Shown piece by piece: positions 1 to 8,800 of a stretch of 35,744 bases of DNA. Origin of the DNA: an uncultured Phocaeicola sp. (GTDB lineage: Bacteria; Bacteroidota; Bacteroidia; Bacteroidales; Bacteroidaceae). Positions within the stretch are counted from its first letter, which is position 1. Each line of letters starts with the position of its first letter. The position numbers and the translations under genes were made by a program. The notes under the pieces were generated by a model, which was not told the origin of the DNA, searched no databases, and saw nothing but the letters and a program-made list of their open reading frames with translations. The stretch is from the NCBI GenBank assembly GCA_948956705.1, contig CARCZS010000003.1:1-35744 (forward strand), in the 5' to 3' direction.

Positions 1-285
1 ATCTTCAAGTGCATTCTTCATTTCTCCATTCACCGGTCCCAAAAGCATCTGAATCGTGGCCCCTACAATTTCCAGATGTCCGAACTCTTCAGTGGCAATA
101 TCCATTAACATATCATATTTATCAGGGAATGGATTGTGACAACTGAAAGCCTGTACAAAATATTGCAAGGCGGATTTCAATTCTCCATTTGCACCGCCGA
201 ATGCTTCAAGCATCACACGTGCAAAACGTGGATCCGGTTGTGAAACCCGGGCGTTGAACTGCAAATCTTTTACATGATAAAACAT
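1..285 (-). CDS. Manganese catalase, N-terminal part (truncated by window edge)
   Basis: Partial gene: the ATG is at 283-285 and the frame stays open to base 1 (95 codons). Manganese catalases are cytoplasmic di-manganese enzymes that convert hydrogen peroxide to water and oxygen. The visible N-terminus begins MFYHVKDLQFNARV and includes GANGELKSALQYF with Glu35, then TEEFGHLE with Glu67 and His70. The E(x2)H spacing and the Glu near residue 35 fit the metal ligands known in the family (Glu35, Glu66 and His69 in the Lactobacillus enzyme, from memory). The rest of the ligand set lies outside the window. It is the last visible gene of a tightly spaced minus-strand cluster (32 bp after the Cys-rich gene), which suggests co-expression under oxidative or general stress. 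Confidence 0.9.
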   Translation of the reverse strand, partial: MFYHVKDLQFNARVSQPDPRFARVMLEAFGGANGELKSALQYFVQAFSCHNPFPDKYDMLMDIATEEFGHLEIVGATIQMLLGPVNGEMKNALED

Positions 286-317
286 AATCTTTTCAATTTA
301 AAGTCAATAATTCAGGT

Positions 318-614
318 TTATTCAGGTGGGTCTTCCATACACCCACCCAGTTTATACAATTCAAACTCATACTTCCTTATGTAGGAACAGTTTGCATCAC
401 ATATCTTTTTTGGATTCGCCCTGCTGCCAGCAGACGGCATGCATCTGTTGCCGAACAGTCTACCACAACGAAGCCTGTATGCCTCGAAAGCTTTCTTTTT
501 TTCCTCGTTACAGCCTTCGGCGTATGCCAACAGACACATCCGGTACAGTTGCTCATAATTTTCCCATCTGCCATTGGCCGGCAATTGATGTTTCAAATGT
601 TCCTCCCATTTCAT
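318..614 (-). CDS. Small Cys-rich protein of unknown function
   Basis: 98 residues with no signal peptide or membrane segment, so probably cytoplasmic. I do not recognise the family. Seven cysteines are spread through it, including RMCLLAYAEGC, CGRLFGNRC, ICDANC and a C-terminal GGC. They could bind a metal or form disulfides, but no classical zinc-finger pattern is clear. The N-terminal half looks helical (KWEEHLKHQLPANG, then a charged stretch EEKKKAFEAYRLRC). It lies 32 bp before the catalase gene and 35 bp after the YtxH-like gene on the same strand, so it is probably part of a four-gene stress operon. An overlapping plus-strand ORF of similar length has no recognisable features and breaks the operon layout, so I take the minus frame as real. 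Confidence 0.65.
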   Translation of the reverse strand: MKWEEHLKHQLPANGRWENYEQLYRMCLLAYAEGCNEEKKKAFEAYRLRCGRLFGNRCMPSAGSRANPKKICDANCSYIRKYEFELYKLGGCMEDPPE

Positions 615-649
615 AGATGTCTGAGTTCTTGACGATTACCTTTTCCGGT

Positions 650-946
650 TTATTTTTTTGCTTCGGAAGCCACTGTATGCATTTTATTCTTAAAATCGTC
701 TGTCTTCTCGGCAAAATCAAATGCTTTGTCGGCCACCTTGTCCGCTACAGCCTTTCCGGTATCCACAGCCTTCTCTTTAACTTCTTCCAACATACCTTCT
801 GCTTTACCGGTTATCTTATGAAAAGCGTCACATGCTTTTTCTTTCAGTTTCTTGGCTTTTGAAGTACGTGAAAAACGATAAGCTAAAGCACCGATGACCG
901 AACCTACTCCCAGGCCGATCCATAAACTAGAATTTCTATTTCCCAT
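650..946 (-). CDS. YtxH-like membrane-anchored stress protein
   Basis: About 98 residues from the ATG at 944-946; an in-frame TTG at 952 would add two residues, but ATG is preferred. The N-terminus has one glycine-rich hydrophobic segment (SLWIGLGVGSVIGALAYRF). It is followed by an extended Lys/Glu/Ala-rich amphipathic helix with repeats such as VADKVADKAFDFAEK. This layout is typical of YtxH/gas-vesicle-like small stress proteins, whose biochemical role is poorly defined. The protein probably sits in the inner membrane with its helix in the cytoplasm. It lies 30 bp downstream of the GlsB-family gene on the same strand, which supports an envelope or general stress role. The family assignment rests on architecture, not on a catalytic motif. 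Confidence 0.75.
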   Translation of the reverse strand: MGNRNSSLWIGLGVGSVIGALAYRFSRTSKAKKLKEKACDAFHKITGKAEGMLEEVKEKAVDTGKAVADKVADKAFDFAEKTDDFKNKMHTVASEAKK

Positions 947-976
947 AATCAAGTTGTTTTTAAAAAGTTAAAATAA

Positions 977-1234
977 TTAAAGTTCAATTTCCTTTTTGTT
1001 ATTAAACAATGAAACAATCCACAACAATACGATAGCTCCCACAGTCGAAGTTATCAGGCTGCCCAACAGACCTGTTGTTGCGATTCCCAGCAGACCGAAC
1101 ATCCATCCACCCAAAACACCGCCGACAACACCTACTAACAGGTTGGCAAACAGGCCAAAGCCACCGCCCCGCATTAATTTGCCGGCAATGAATCCGGCAA
1201 GAATTCCGATAATAATGTACCATAGAAAATACAT
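977..1234 (-). CDS. GlsB/YeaQ/YmgE family stress-response membrane protein
   Basis: 85 residues, almost entirely hydrophobic, with three predicted membrane segments: residues about 2-19 (YFLWYIIIGILAGFIAGKLM), about 28-50 (glycine-rich VGVVGGVLGGWMFGLLG) and about 55-77 (GSLITSTVGAIVLLWIVSLF). The GGGFGLFANLLVGVVGGVLG region is the signature of the transglycosylase-associated (GlsB/YeaQ) family. These are small integral membrane proteins induced in general stress; the enzymatic sense of the family name is not established. It is the first gene of the minus-strand cluster that continues into the YtxH-like, Cys-rich and manganese catalase genes. A perfect 14-bp palindrome lies about 36 bp upstream of its start and could control the cluster. 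Confidence 0.9.
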   Translation of the reverse strand: MYFLWYIIIGILAGFIAGKLMRGGGFGLFANLLVGVVGGVLGGWMFGLLGIATTGLLGSLITSTVGAIVLLWIVSLFNNKKEIEL

Positions 1235-1269
1235 AGGCTGATTTTTTTAAGTTATACACTTGGTTTAGA

Positions 1270-1283
1270 ATTTACATGTAAAT
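1270..1283. promoter_or_regulatory. Perfect 14-bp palindrome upstream of the stress operon
   Basis: ATTTACATGTAAAT is a perfect palindrome 36-49 bp upstream of the GlsB-family start codon. Its size and position suit a dimeric repressor or activator site, but the regulator is unknown. Confidence 0.4.
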
Positions 1284-1654
1284 ATAGAGATTGATATATC
1301 ATCACTTTATCCGTCTGGAGGAGTTTGGAAACAAACAAGCTATTGTCCTGATGACAGAACTGACTATCAGTCTGGCTCGCAAATCAAAACTTAGATTTTT
1401 CATGGCTATAAACTTTTAATAATTAAGTAATACTGATATTTTACTATTTTAAAACAATGTAGCTTTAATCAGTTACAACAATCCGACACCATATACCTCA
1501 TTCTTTATAATGGACTAGTAATTCGGAATATAACCGACTTTGCTTCCTGCTATATGTTGAAAAACAAAGCATTAAAAAGAATGGTTCAGGGTAAAAAAAC
1601 GGAATTAACATCATTTCCAAGTTTATGAAAAATTAAAAAAATGTGCTCGTGTTA

Positions 1655-1677
1655 GTGTGTGTGTGTCATGTGTGTGT
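1655..1677. repeat. GT dinucleotide tracts
   Basis: A run of six GT units (1655-1666) is separated by CA from four GT units (1670-1677, counting the G of CATG). It lies about 100 bp upstream of the beta-barrel gene. Confidence 0.7.
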
Positions 1678-1692
1678 AACTATATGTAGTAA

Positions 1693-1714
1693 ACAAATGT
1701 AATTAAACATTTGT
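1693..1714. promoter_or_regulatory. Inverted repeat upstream of porin-like gene
   Basis: ACAAATGT and ACATTTGT form perfect 8-bp arms around a 6-bp AATTAA spacer, ending 61 bp before the ATG at 1776. There is no T-tract behind it, so an operator is more likely than a terminator. Confidence 0.4.
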
Positions 1715-1775
1715 TGTTTGAGCTAAAAGGGGTACTTTTTTAAAAGAAACATTTTATTAACTAAATGCTTTAATT

Positions 1776-2291
1776 ATGAAAAAACTAATTTTACTGGCCA
1801 TGATTACATTGGCATCAGTAGGCATGAATGCCCAAACAGTCAAAGGAGAAGGTTCCTTGATGGGAAATGTCGGTTATCAGACTAATTATGAAAGATTCGG
1901 TCTAGGAGTACAAGGACGCTATGCGATAGCGAATAATCTTCGGATTGCTCCAGACGTGACTTTTTACTTTCCTAAAGACAAAATTACCGGACTGGATGTA
2001 AATGTGAACTTCCATTATGTATTCAACTTTAAAGAAGACGGGCAGGGATTTTCTGTCTATCCTCTTGCAGGTATCGGTATGCAAAACAATTTCTATGGAA
2101 AAAAGAGTATCGAAGCAGATGGGAAAAAGATGGAAATAGACCGGAGTAACTCTACCAAATTCGCCTTCAATCTGGGAGGAGGTATCACATTGCCTATCTC
2201 CGAACGCAGTTATCTGAATGCCGAAGCGAAGTTTATGTTTGCCAAAGATGACAACGCATCGATTATGTTGGGATATGGATACAGATTTTAA
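1776..2291 (+). CDS. Small outer-membrane beta-barrel (porin-like) protein
   Basis: 171 residues with a type I signal peptide (MKKLILLAMITLASVGMNAQ; cleavage likely near residue 19). The mature part alternates polar and hydrophobic residues in short strands separated by Gly/Asn turns, for example GSLMGNVGYQT, RFGLGVQGRYAIANNL and FAFNLGGGITLPIS. It ends in GYGYRF, with the C-terminal aromatic residue typical of outer-membrane barrels inserted by BamA. The size fits an eight-stranded OmpX/OmpW-like barrel of the outer-membrane beta-barrel domain superfamily. The ligand or function cannot be deduced. It is transcribed alone, with a strong terminator hairpin about 40 bp after the stop codon and an inverted repeat upstream. 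It does not appear to belong to the downstream PUL. Confidence 0.85.
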   Translation: MKKLILLAMITLASVGMNAQTVKGEGSLMGNVGYQTNYERFGLGVQGRYAIANNLRIAPDVTFYFPKDKITGLDVNVNFHYVFNFKEDGQGFSVYPLAGIGMQNNFYGKKSIEADGKKMEIDRSNSTKFAFNLGGGITLPISERSYLNAEAKFMFAKDDNASIMLGYGYRF

Positions 2292-2330
2292 ACGGCAGAA
2301 TACAAGTTGTTTAATATTTGTACAATAATA

Positions 2331-2367
2331 AATAAGAGAAACTTCGGTTAATCCAGTTTCTCTTATT
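2331..2367 (+). terminator. Terminator hairpin after the beta-barrel gene
   Basis: AATAAGAGAAAC (2331-2342) pairs perfectly with GTTTCTCTTATT (2356-2367) around a 13-nt loop. T-rich sequence follows (CTTTCCTT). It lies 40 bp after the stop codon. Confidence 0.75.
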
Positions 2368-3094
2368 CTTTCCTTATCAGGTTTTGAAATCCTGATGATA
2401 TTTACAGTTGTCTATAATACGATACAGCAATGTCCCGTTTGTATATATTGGGGGAATTCTGTAGGAGAAAGACTTGCCGAAAAATCGGATATAGGTGCTA
2501 AGATCCTGTATTAATCAACATTCATGGAATACCTATCGAATATGATATTAGGTTATTATCGGGTAAACAGTTTTACCTGTACGATAGTTTCAAATTGTCG
2601 CCATTGACTCATCTCTTCACTATCACCAATCATCTGCACATCACATCATATACCGTAAGCATTCGGTTGCGTCTGTGCTTTTTTTCTGCTTTTATCAGTT
2701 TCGCACATATCTTTTGATATTAAAAACTATAATAAAGAAAGCGGAGCCCATTGTCACCTTGTTTTCTTTCATGTGCCTGATCTTCTGTATGCTATGTTAT
2801 ATTATTGAGAGATGATAGGCGCAACGGCCCATTTCTTTATAAAGCAGCTTCTTGAAACTGTCAAGATTGAGATGGTTGACAACAGCGTTGACTATGCGGA
2901 CCATTTACATCTGGAAGTCGTATCCAAAATATAAACTTTATGCTTATCTTTACCGACATATCAGGGCTTCCTTTTTTTGATTTTGCAGCACTGGAATAAG
3001 TGAAGTTACTGGTGTGGAAACCTTTACGGACTGTGTTGTTTCTGAAAGGTATAGACATTAAATAAGATTTTATGCTGCATAGTGTCGGTTAATT
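2368..3094. other. Non-coding or decayed sequence between the barrel gene and GH31
   Basis: No intact gene is visible in about 730 bp. Short open stretches in changing frames suggest decayed coding DNA. From 2458 a frame reads SVGERLAEKSDIGAKILY and stops at 2514. An overlapping frame then reads INIHGIPIEYDIRLLSGK from 2514 and stays open to 2717. Together they could be a frameshifted PDZ-like or peptidase fragment. A 40-codon ORF at 2812-2934 (starts MIGATAHFFIKQLLETVKIE) is compositionally plausible but unrecognised. A 65-codon minus-strand ORF here shows no protein-like pattern. No -7 box was found before GH31. Confidence 0.35.
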
Positions 3095-5545
3095 ATGAAT
3101 AGAATAATATTTTTTTTGTTTTTCATTGTTTCACTCTGTTCTTATGGACAAAGGAGCTCCCTCTCTGCTGTACAAAAGAGAGGAAATGGGGTCACAGTTT
3201 CTCTTGAAGCAAAACAAATTGAGATTTCTTTTTTGAAGGATAATATTATACACATTCGAACCTATCCTGCAGGACAAGAACAGAAGCCTTCCCTTGTTGT
3301 AAACGATAAAGCCTTTGGAGTGCAAGGTATAAAATATCGTTCATTGCAAAATAAGATTACTTTAAAATCGGCAAAAGTAGAAGCAACTTATGATGTTTGG
3401 CAGGATAGGATTCTTTTTTCTGATGCTCAAAGCCATGATACGATTCTCGTAGAAGGTGGTAATCAGTTTTCTGAAATTGATGATTTAGGGGAAAAAGCGT
3501 ATACAGTGAGCCAAACCTTCATTTTAAAGCCTGATGAAGCTATTTATGGTTTGGGGCAGTATCAGGATGGGGTTTATAATTATAGGGGGCATAAGGAGTT
3601 GCTGGTACACGCCAATCGTGAAATTGCAAATCCGGTTGTTGTATCCACTTCAAATTATGTGTTGTTTTGGGATAATTATTCTTGTTCCACCTTTGAAGAT
3701 ACTCTTGATGGAGCTACTTTTACTTCTGAGATAGGAGATGGCGTAAATTATTATTTGGTAGTGGGGAAAGATATGAAGGATGCCATGTCGGAATTCCGCG
3801 AATTGACAGGGAACTCACCAATGCTTCCCAAGTCGGCTTTTGGATTCTGGATGTCGAAAGAACGTTACAGGACATTTGATGAGCTTCAAAATGTGGTGAG
3901 AACTTACCGAATGAGAAATATTCCGTTAGACAACATCGTTCAAGACTGGCAATATTGGGGGGAAAACCTTGATTCATGGAATGGCATGATTTTCAATCCA
4001 ATTACTCATCCTAATCCCCGAAAGGTAATTGAAGGTTTGCATCAGAAGTACCATGTTAAGTTGACGTTGTCTGTTTGGCCTGGTTTCGGAAAATCCACGA
4101 AAGTATATCAAGAGATGGATTCGGCAAATGTGTTGTATGACGTGCCCACATGGGCAGGTTACAAGGTAGCGGATATATATGCTCCTACAGCCCAAAAGAT
4201 TTTTTGGAACCATCTGTATCAGGGACTTTATACAAAAGGTGTGGACTCTTGGTGGTTGGATGCGACAGAACCGGCTTATAAAGATGGGCTATATCCTGAA
4301 AAGCAGACTTTATGGAGCAAAAAAGCCGGTAAAACTTTTATCGGATCTGCCGCTCGTTATCTCAATACTTATTCGTATGTATTAACTGGGATGATGTATG
4401 AAAATTTAAGGAAACAGAGTGATAATCGCGCATTTATCTTAACTCGTTCTGCTTTTGCAGGGCAGCAGCGGTTTGGTACTTCTATATGGTCTGGAGACAT
4501 CTATGCTTCTTGGGACGTATTAAAGAAGCAAATTGTAGCCGGTCTTAATATTTGTATGACCGGTATTCCTTATTGGACTACTGATATCGGTGGCTTTAGA
4601 GTGCGAAGTAAGGAAAATTCCGGTGAAGGAACAGGAGAGATAGGGACGGAAATTCATAAAAGCATATCTTCTTGTGATGGAGGATATGCGAAGGGACTTA
4701 AAGATTCTGCCTATTTGGAATTATATACAAGGTGGTTTCAATATGGGGCTCTTTCTCCGATATTCCGGGCTCATGGAACAGAAGTACCGCGTGAAATTTG
4801 GCATTTTGGTGAGCCCGGCAGCAAATTCTATGATATCCAAGTTGAGACGATACATCTTCGTTATACGCTTTTGTCGTATATATATTCAGAAGCTTGGAAG
4901 GTTACGTCAAAAGGTTCGGCCATGATGCGTGGTACAGTAGTGGATTTTTCAGGCGACCGGAAAACGTTTGATGATGGAAGCAGTTATATGTTAGGGGACG
5001 CATTAATGGTTCATCCAATAACCAGACCGATGTATTATGACCGGGAAGGTGTTATTTCGGATGTCAATACATTGGAAGGGATTTACTTACCACAACATTC
5101 CGGTATTTATTGGTTTGACTTTCACTCCAACAAATGTTATGAAGGAGGAAAAGAAATAAAATATGATGCTCCTTTAGAAACGCTGCCAATATTTGTAAAA
5201 GCCGGTTCCATTGTTCCACGTAATAAAGTGGTTCAATATGTCGCTCAAGACGATGGTTCTGAAATGACATTATCAGTTTATGCAGGTAAAGATGCAGAGT
5301 TTCTGCTTTATGAAGACGATAATGAGACTTATGCCTATGAGAGAGGAGGTTATTCAGCCATTCAAATGAAATGGAATAATACGCATCGAACGTTCACTCT
5401 GTTTGCACCTACTGGTAAAATGTCGCCTAAATTGAAGAATAGAAAGTTCAAGATTCAGATTCTTACTCCTTCGAAATCGGGGGACGTGTCTGTAGTTGAA
5501 AAAGAGGTTATGTACGACAATAAAACAATGAAACTGAAGTTTTAG
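3095..5545 (+). CDS. GH31 family alpha-glycosidase, secreted
   Basis: 816 residues with a signal peptide (MNRIIFFLFFIVSLCSYGQ). The layout fits full-length GH31: an N-terminal beta-sandwich with a DUF4968/galactose-mutarotase-like part (about 20-220), a TIM barrel (about 235-600) and C-terminal beta domains (about 600-816, DUF5110-like). The nucleophile motif WWLDATEPA places the catalytic Asp at 389. SIWSGDIYASW gives the likely acid/base Asp468, and TDIGGF follows, as expected. GH31 enzymes are retaining alpha-glucosidases, alpha-xylosidases, alpha-galactosidases and related enzymes acting from the non-reducing end. The exact sugar cannot be read from these motifs; the DNIVQDWQYW barrel-start motif occurs widely. 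It lies 260 bp upstream of the regulator on the same strand and is probably the left border of the PUL. Confidence 0.92.
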   Translation: MNRIIFFLFFIVSLCSYGQRSSLSAVQKRGNGVTVSLEAKQIEISFLKDNIIHIRTYPAGQEQKPSLVVNDKAFGVQGIKYRSLQNKITLKSAKVEATYDVWQDRILFSDAQSHDTILVEGGNQFSEIDDLGEKAYTVSQTFILKPDEAIYGLGQYQDGVYNYRGHKELLVHANREIANPVVVSTSNYVLFWDNYSCSTFEDTLDGATFTSEIGDGVNYYLVVGKDMKDAMSEFRELTGNSPMLPKSAFGFWMSKERYRTFDELQNVVRTYRMRNIPLDNIVQDWQYWGENLDSWNGMIFNPITHPNPRKVIEGLHQKYHVKLTLSVWPGFGKSTKVYQEMDSANVLYDVPTWAGYKVADIYAPTAQKIFWNHLYQGLYTKGVDSWWLDATEPAYKDGLYPEKQTLWSKKAGKTFIGSAARYLNTYSYVLTGMMYENLRKQSDNRAFILTRSAFAGQQRFGTSIWSGDIYASWDVLKKQIVAGLNICMTGIPYWTTDIGGFRVRSKENSGEGTGEIGTEIHKSISSCDGGYAKGLKDSAYLELYTRWFQYGALSPIFRAHGTEVPREIWHFGEPGSKFYDIQVETIHLRYTLLSYIYSEAWKVTSKGSAMMRGTVVDFSGDRKTFDDGSSYMLGDALMVHPITRPMYYDREGVISDVNTLEGIYLPQHSGIYWFDFHSNKCYEGGKEIKYDAPLETLPIFVKAGSIVPRNKVVQYVAQDDGSEMTLSVYAGKDAEFLLYEDDNETYAYERGGYSAIQMKWNNTHRTFTLFAPTGKMSPKLKNRKFKIQILTPSKSGDVSVVEKEVMYDNKTMKLKF

Positions 5546-5643
5546 TTTGCCGGGCGGTATAGATGGACTGGAGGAAAGAACGCCTGTAGACAGCGAAATA
5601 TCCCTGTTTTTTATATCATATTCCATTATCAAGAAATTATTGT

Positions 5644-5651
5644 TATTTTTG
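5644..5651 (+). promoter_or_regulatory. Putative -7 box for the hybrid regulator
   Basis: TATTTTTG matches the Bacteroides TAnnTTTG -7 element. It lies about 155 bp before the preferred start at 5806. No TTTG is visible at the -33 position. Confidence 0.4.
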
Positions 5652-5805
5652 TGCTGAATCTTAGATAAGTCCATAAATATATAATATCCTGAAAAGACAT
5701 CAACCTATGAGGCTCGATGCAGAGGCGATAACCGGCAGAAAATGAATAAAGCTGCGGGTGAAAGGTTGGAGTCTGATGAAGAAATATGGGAAATGTGATA
5801 TTACT

Positions 5806-8800
5806 ATGAAAAGAAAAATATTGTTATACGTCCTTTTGCTTGTCTCTTTCACGCTTCGAGGCAATGTGTATTTTAAACATTTGGGTAAGACAGACGGATT
5901 GTCCCAAATATCAGTTATCTCCATTTGTCAGGATGAATTGGGAAGAATGTGGTTTGGCACATTGGAAGGGTTGAGTTGTTATGACGGAAATTCTATGACT
6001 GTTTATAAGCCGTCGCAAGATTCTGTCAGGAGTTTCTTGGGGAACAACGTAGATAATCTTGTCAGTGATAAACAGGGAAATCTTTTTTTTATTTCGGATT
6101 ATGCACTTGTTCGTTATGATCTTCGTAAGGAGCAGTTCTCTCTTTTAAAGCAGAGGGCGAACTGTCTGCATATGCATGACCAAGAGGTGTGGGCGGCAAC
6201 GCGTGATTCTGTTTTCAAATGGAATCGGCAGAAAGAGGAATTTGCTTTTGTCTATCAACTGTCGTTAAAGAAACATATCACCTATCTTTATGTGGACGAC
6301 AATGAATGTGTGTGGTTGGGTACTACCGACGGACTTTATCGGGTGGATAACTTGGATAATCCGGCTCCAGTTTGTGTTATCCCCAAAGTCAATGTCCTTT
6401 CACTCTATAGAGATACGAAGGGGAAAATGTGGGTGGCTGCGTTCAGGCAAGGAATGTATACCATAGAAAATGGTATAAGCCAACAGTTTGTTGATGAGCA
6501 AAATTTTCTATTATCTAACAATGACATCCGGTGTTTTGTAGAAGACGATGAAGGTTCTATTTGGATAGGAACTTTCAATGGACTGAATAAAATAGATACG
6601 CTGGGCAATGTATCCTGTTATAAGAAAGATACGCAACCAGGAAGTTTGAAGCATTCATCCATTTTCTCGCTTTGCAAAGATTCTCAAGGAACAATTTGGG
6701 TTGGTACCTATTATGGAGGAGTGCAATACTTTAATCCTCAGGTAGATATTTTTACACATTATTCGGAAGGGGTTGGCCGGAAAGATTGTTTGAGCTTCTT
6801 CTTCGTCGGAAATATGGTGGAAGATAAACGGGGGGATGTCTGGATTTGTACGGAAGGGGGAGGATTGAATTATTTACATAGAGACTCCACACAATTTACA
6901 CATTATTTGGCAGATGAAAAGGGTGTGTCTCCGTTATTCTCTAATTTGAAATGTATAGAATATGATGAAGAACGGGATTGTCTGTATATAGGTACTCACA
7001 AACAAGGTTTCTTCTGTTTTGATATAACTGCAAGAAAAGTAGTATATCATACGGAAGAGATGGGAAAATCTCTTTCCAAAATAATTTTGCGTGGAGACAG
7101 CCTTTATATTCTTTCCGGTGGAGGTCTGTATGTAAAGGACTTGAAGCAGGAGACGATGGGGCATTTATATCCGTTTATTCGGGAAACTCATCGGGCAGGT
7201 TCCTCTTTTTTGATAGATTCCAAAGATTATATTTGGATTGCCCAGCATGACCAGCTTGTGCGGATTAATATGAAGATGCCGGAAGAGAAATACATTTATA
7301 AGTATAATGAGAGGGGGCTAGGTAGATTTCAAGTGTTGAATATGGTGGAGTATACCGATGGTACTTTATACTTTGGCACTTATGGGGACGGTCTGTATGC
7401 ATTCAACCCTGCGGAAAACAGCTTTAAGCAATGTTCTATTTTCGATATTCGTTATTGTTATAATTTGTCTGTTATTCAGGGCGACTATTTGGCTGTTTCC
7501 AATGAAAAAGGATTATTGGTTTATCATCCGCAAACTCAGGAGATGAAGATGATTGATGCTGAAAATCAGTTACATCTTTCTGCCATAAATGATGGATGCG
7601 GTTTATTGAGTTGTCGTGACGGTGAAGTGTTTGTCGGCGGGACCTCGGGCATGGCTTCTTTCATGAGCCACTCTTTGTTCAATCCGTCTCCCCGGTATAA
7701 CCTTTATTTTTCATCGCTGTCTGTGAACGATAAACTTGTTTCGTGCGAAACATCCGACCATATATTGGAGACAGCATTGCCTTTTGCCAATCAAATTAAT
7801 CTGGAGTACAATGAAAATAATATTTCAATATCTATAGCTTCGAATAGTTATATTGATAATGCTAACAGAAAGATTTATGAATATTGGCTGGAAGGGTTCA
7901 GTAATGAGTGGAATACGATTTATAATAATACAATAGTATATACAAACTTGAATCCCGGCAAATATAAGCTGATTGTACGTGAAAAGCAGCAGAGTTCACT
8001 TGATGAGGTGCATTCCATTGCGTTGGCTATTATTGTACATTCTCCTTGGTGGTCTACATGGGCGGCTTATTTGGTTTACCTTTGTATGGTTGTTGCAATC
8101 GCTTATTCATTGTTGCGGAACTGGCGTGCCCGGATGCAGTTACGCGCTTCGTTGGCACAAGAGAAGCTTGAGAAAGAAAAGAACGAAGAACTTATACAGG
8201 CAAAACTTCAGTTTTTTGCCAATATATCTCACGAATTCCGTACTCCTTTAACGTTGATTATCTCGCAGCTTGAGGCTTTATTGCAATCCGGTAACTATTC
8301 TCCGTATCTGCGGACACGTTTGCAGAAAATATATAAGAATACTTTTCATTTTAGGGAACTGATATCCGAACTTTTGGATTTCCGGAAGATGGAACGGGGA
8401 AAATTACAGCTTCATGTGTGCCGGTTGGATATCATTCTTTATCTGAAACAGATTCAGCAGGATTTTATGGATCAGGCGCAGTTGAAGAACATACAACTTG
8501 AGTTTCATACGGAGATGGAGAGTATGCAGTGTTGGTTTGACGGCCGGCAGTTGCGGAAAGTATTTTCCAATCTGTTGTCGAATGCATTTAAGCATACTCC
8601 GGAGAAGGGAAGGGTAGAGTTACAGATAGAGGAGAAGGAAACGGTTCTCGAGATAAAAGTCATCGATACGGGTGAAGGTATACCGCAAGAAGCATTGCCT
8701 TATATCTTTGACCGTTTCTATCAGGTAGATTCTGCTATTTCTTCACCGGGAAGCGGTATCGGTTTGGCTTTGTCAAAAGGAATCGTAGAATTGCATCACG

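Larger units (their letters stand above)
1235..1775. other. Divergent intergenic region between stress cluster and porin-like gene
   Basis: 541 bp with no convincing gene. It carries a 14-bp palindrome near the stress operon start, two short GT dinucleotide tracts at 1655-1677, and an inverted repeat at 1693-1714 close to the plus-strand barrel gene. The rest is AT-rich. I found no clear TAnnTTTG -7 box for either flanking gene. Confidence 0.6.

Noticed and set aside
326..616. 96-codon plus-strand ORF opposite the Cys-rich gene
   Set aside because: The minus-strand frame fits the operon spacing and composition better; this one looks like its shadow.
2861..3058. 65-codon minus-strand ORF before GH31
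   Set aside because: No recognisable motif or signal, biased composition, and it lies within apparently decayed sequence.
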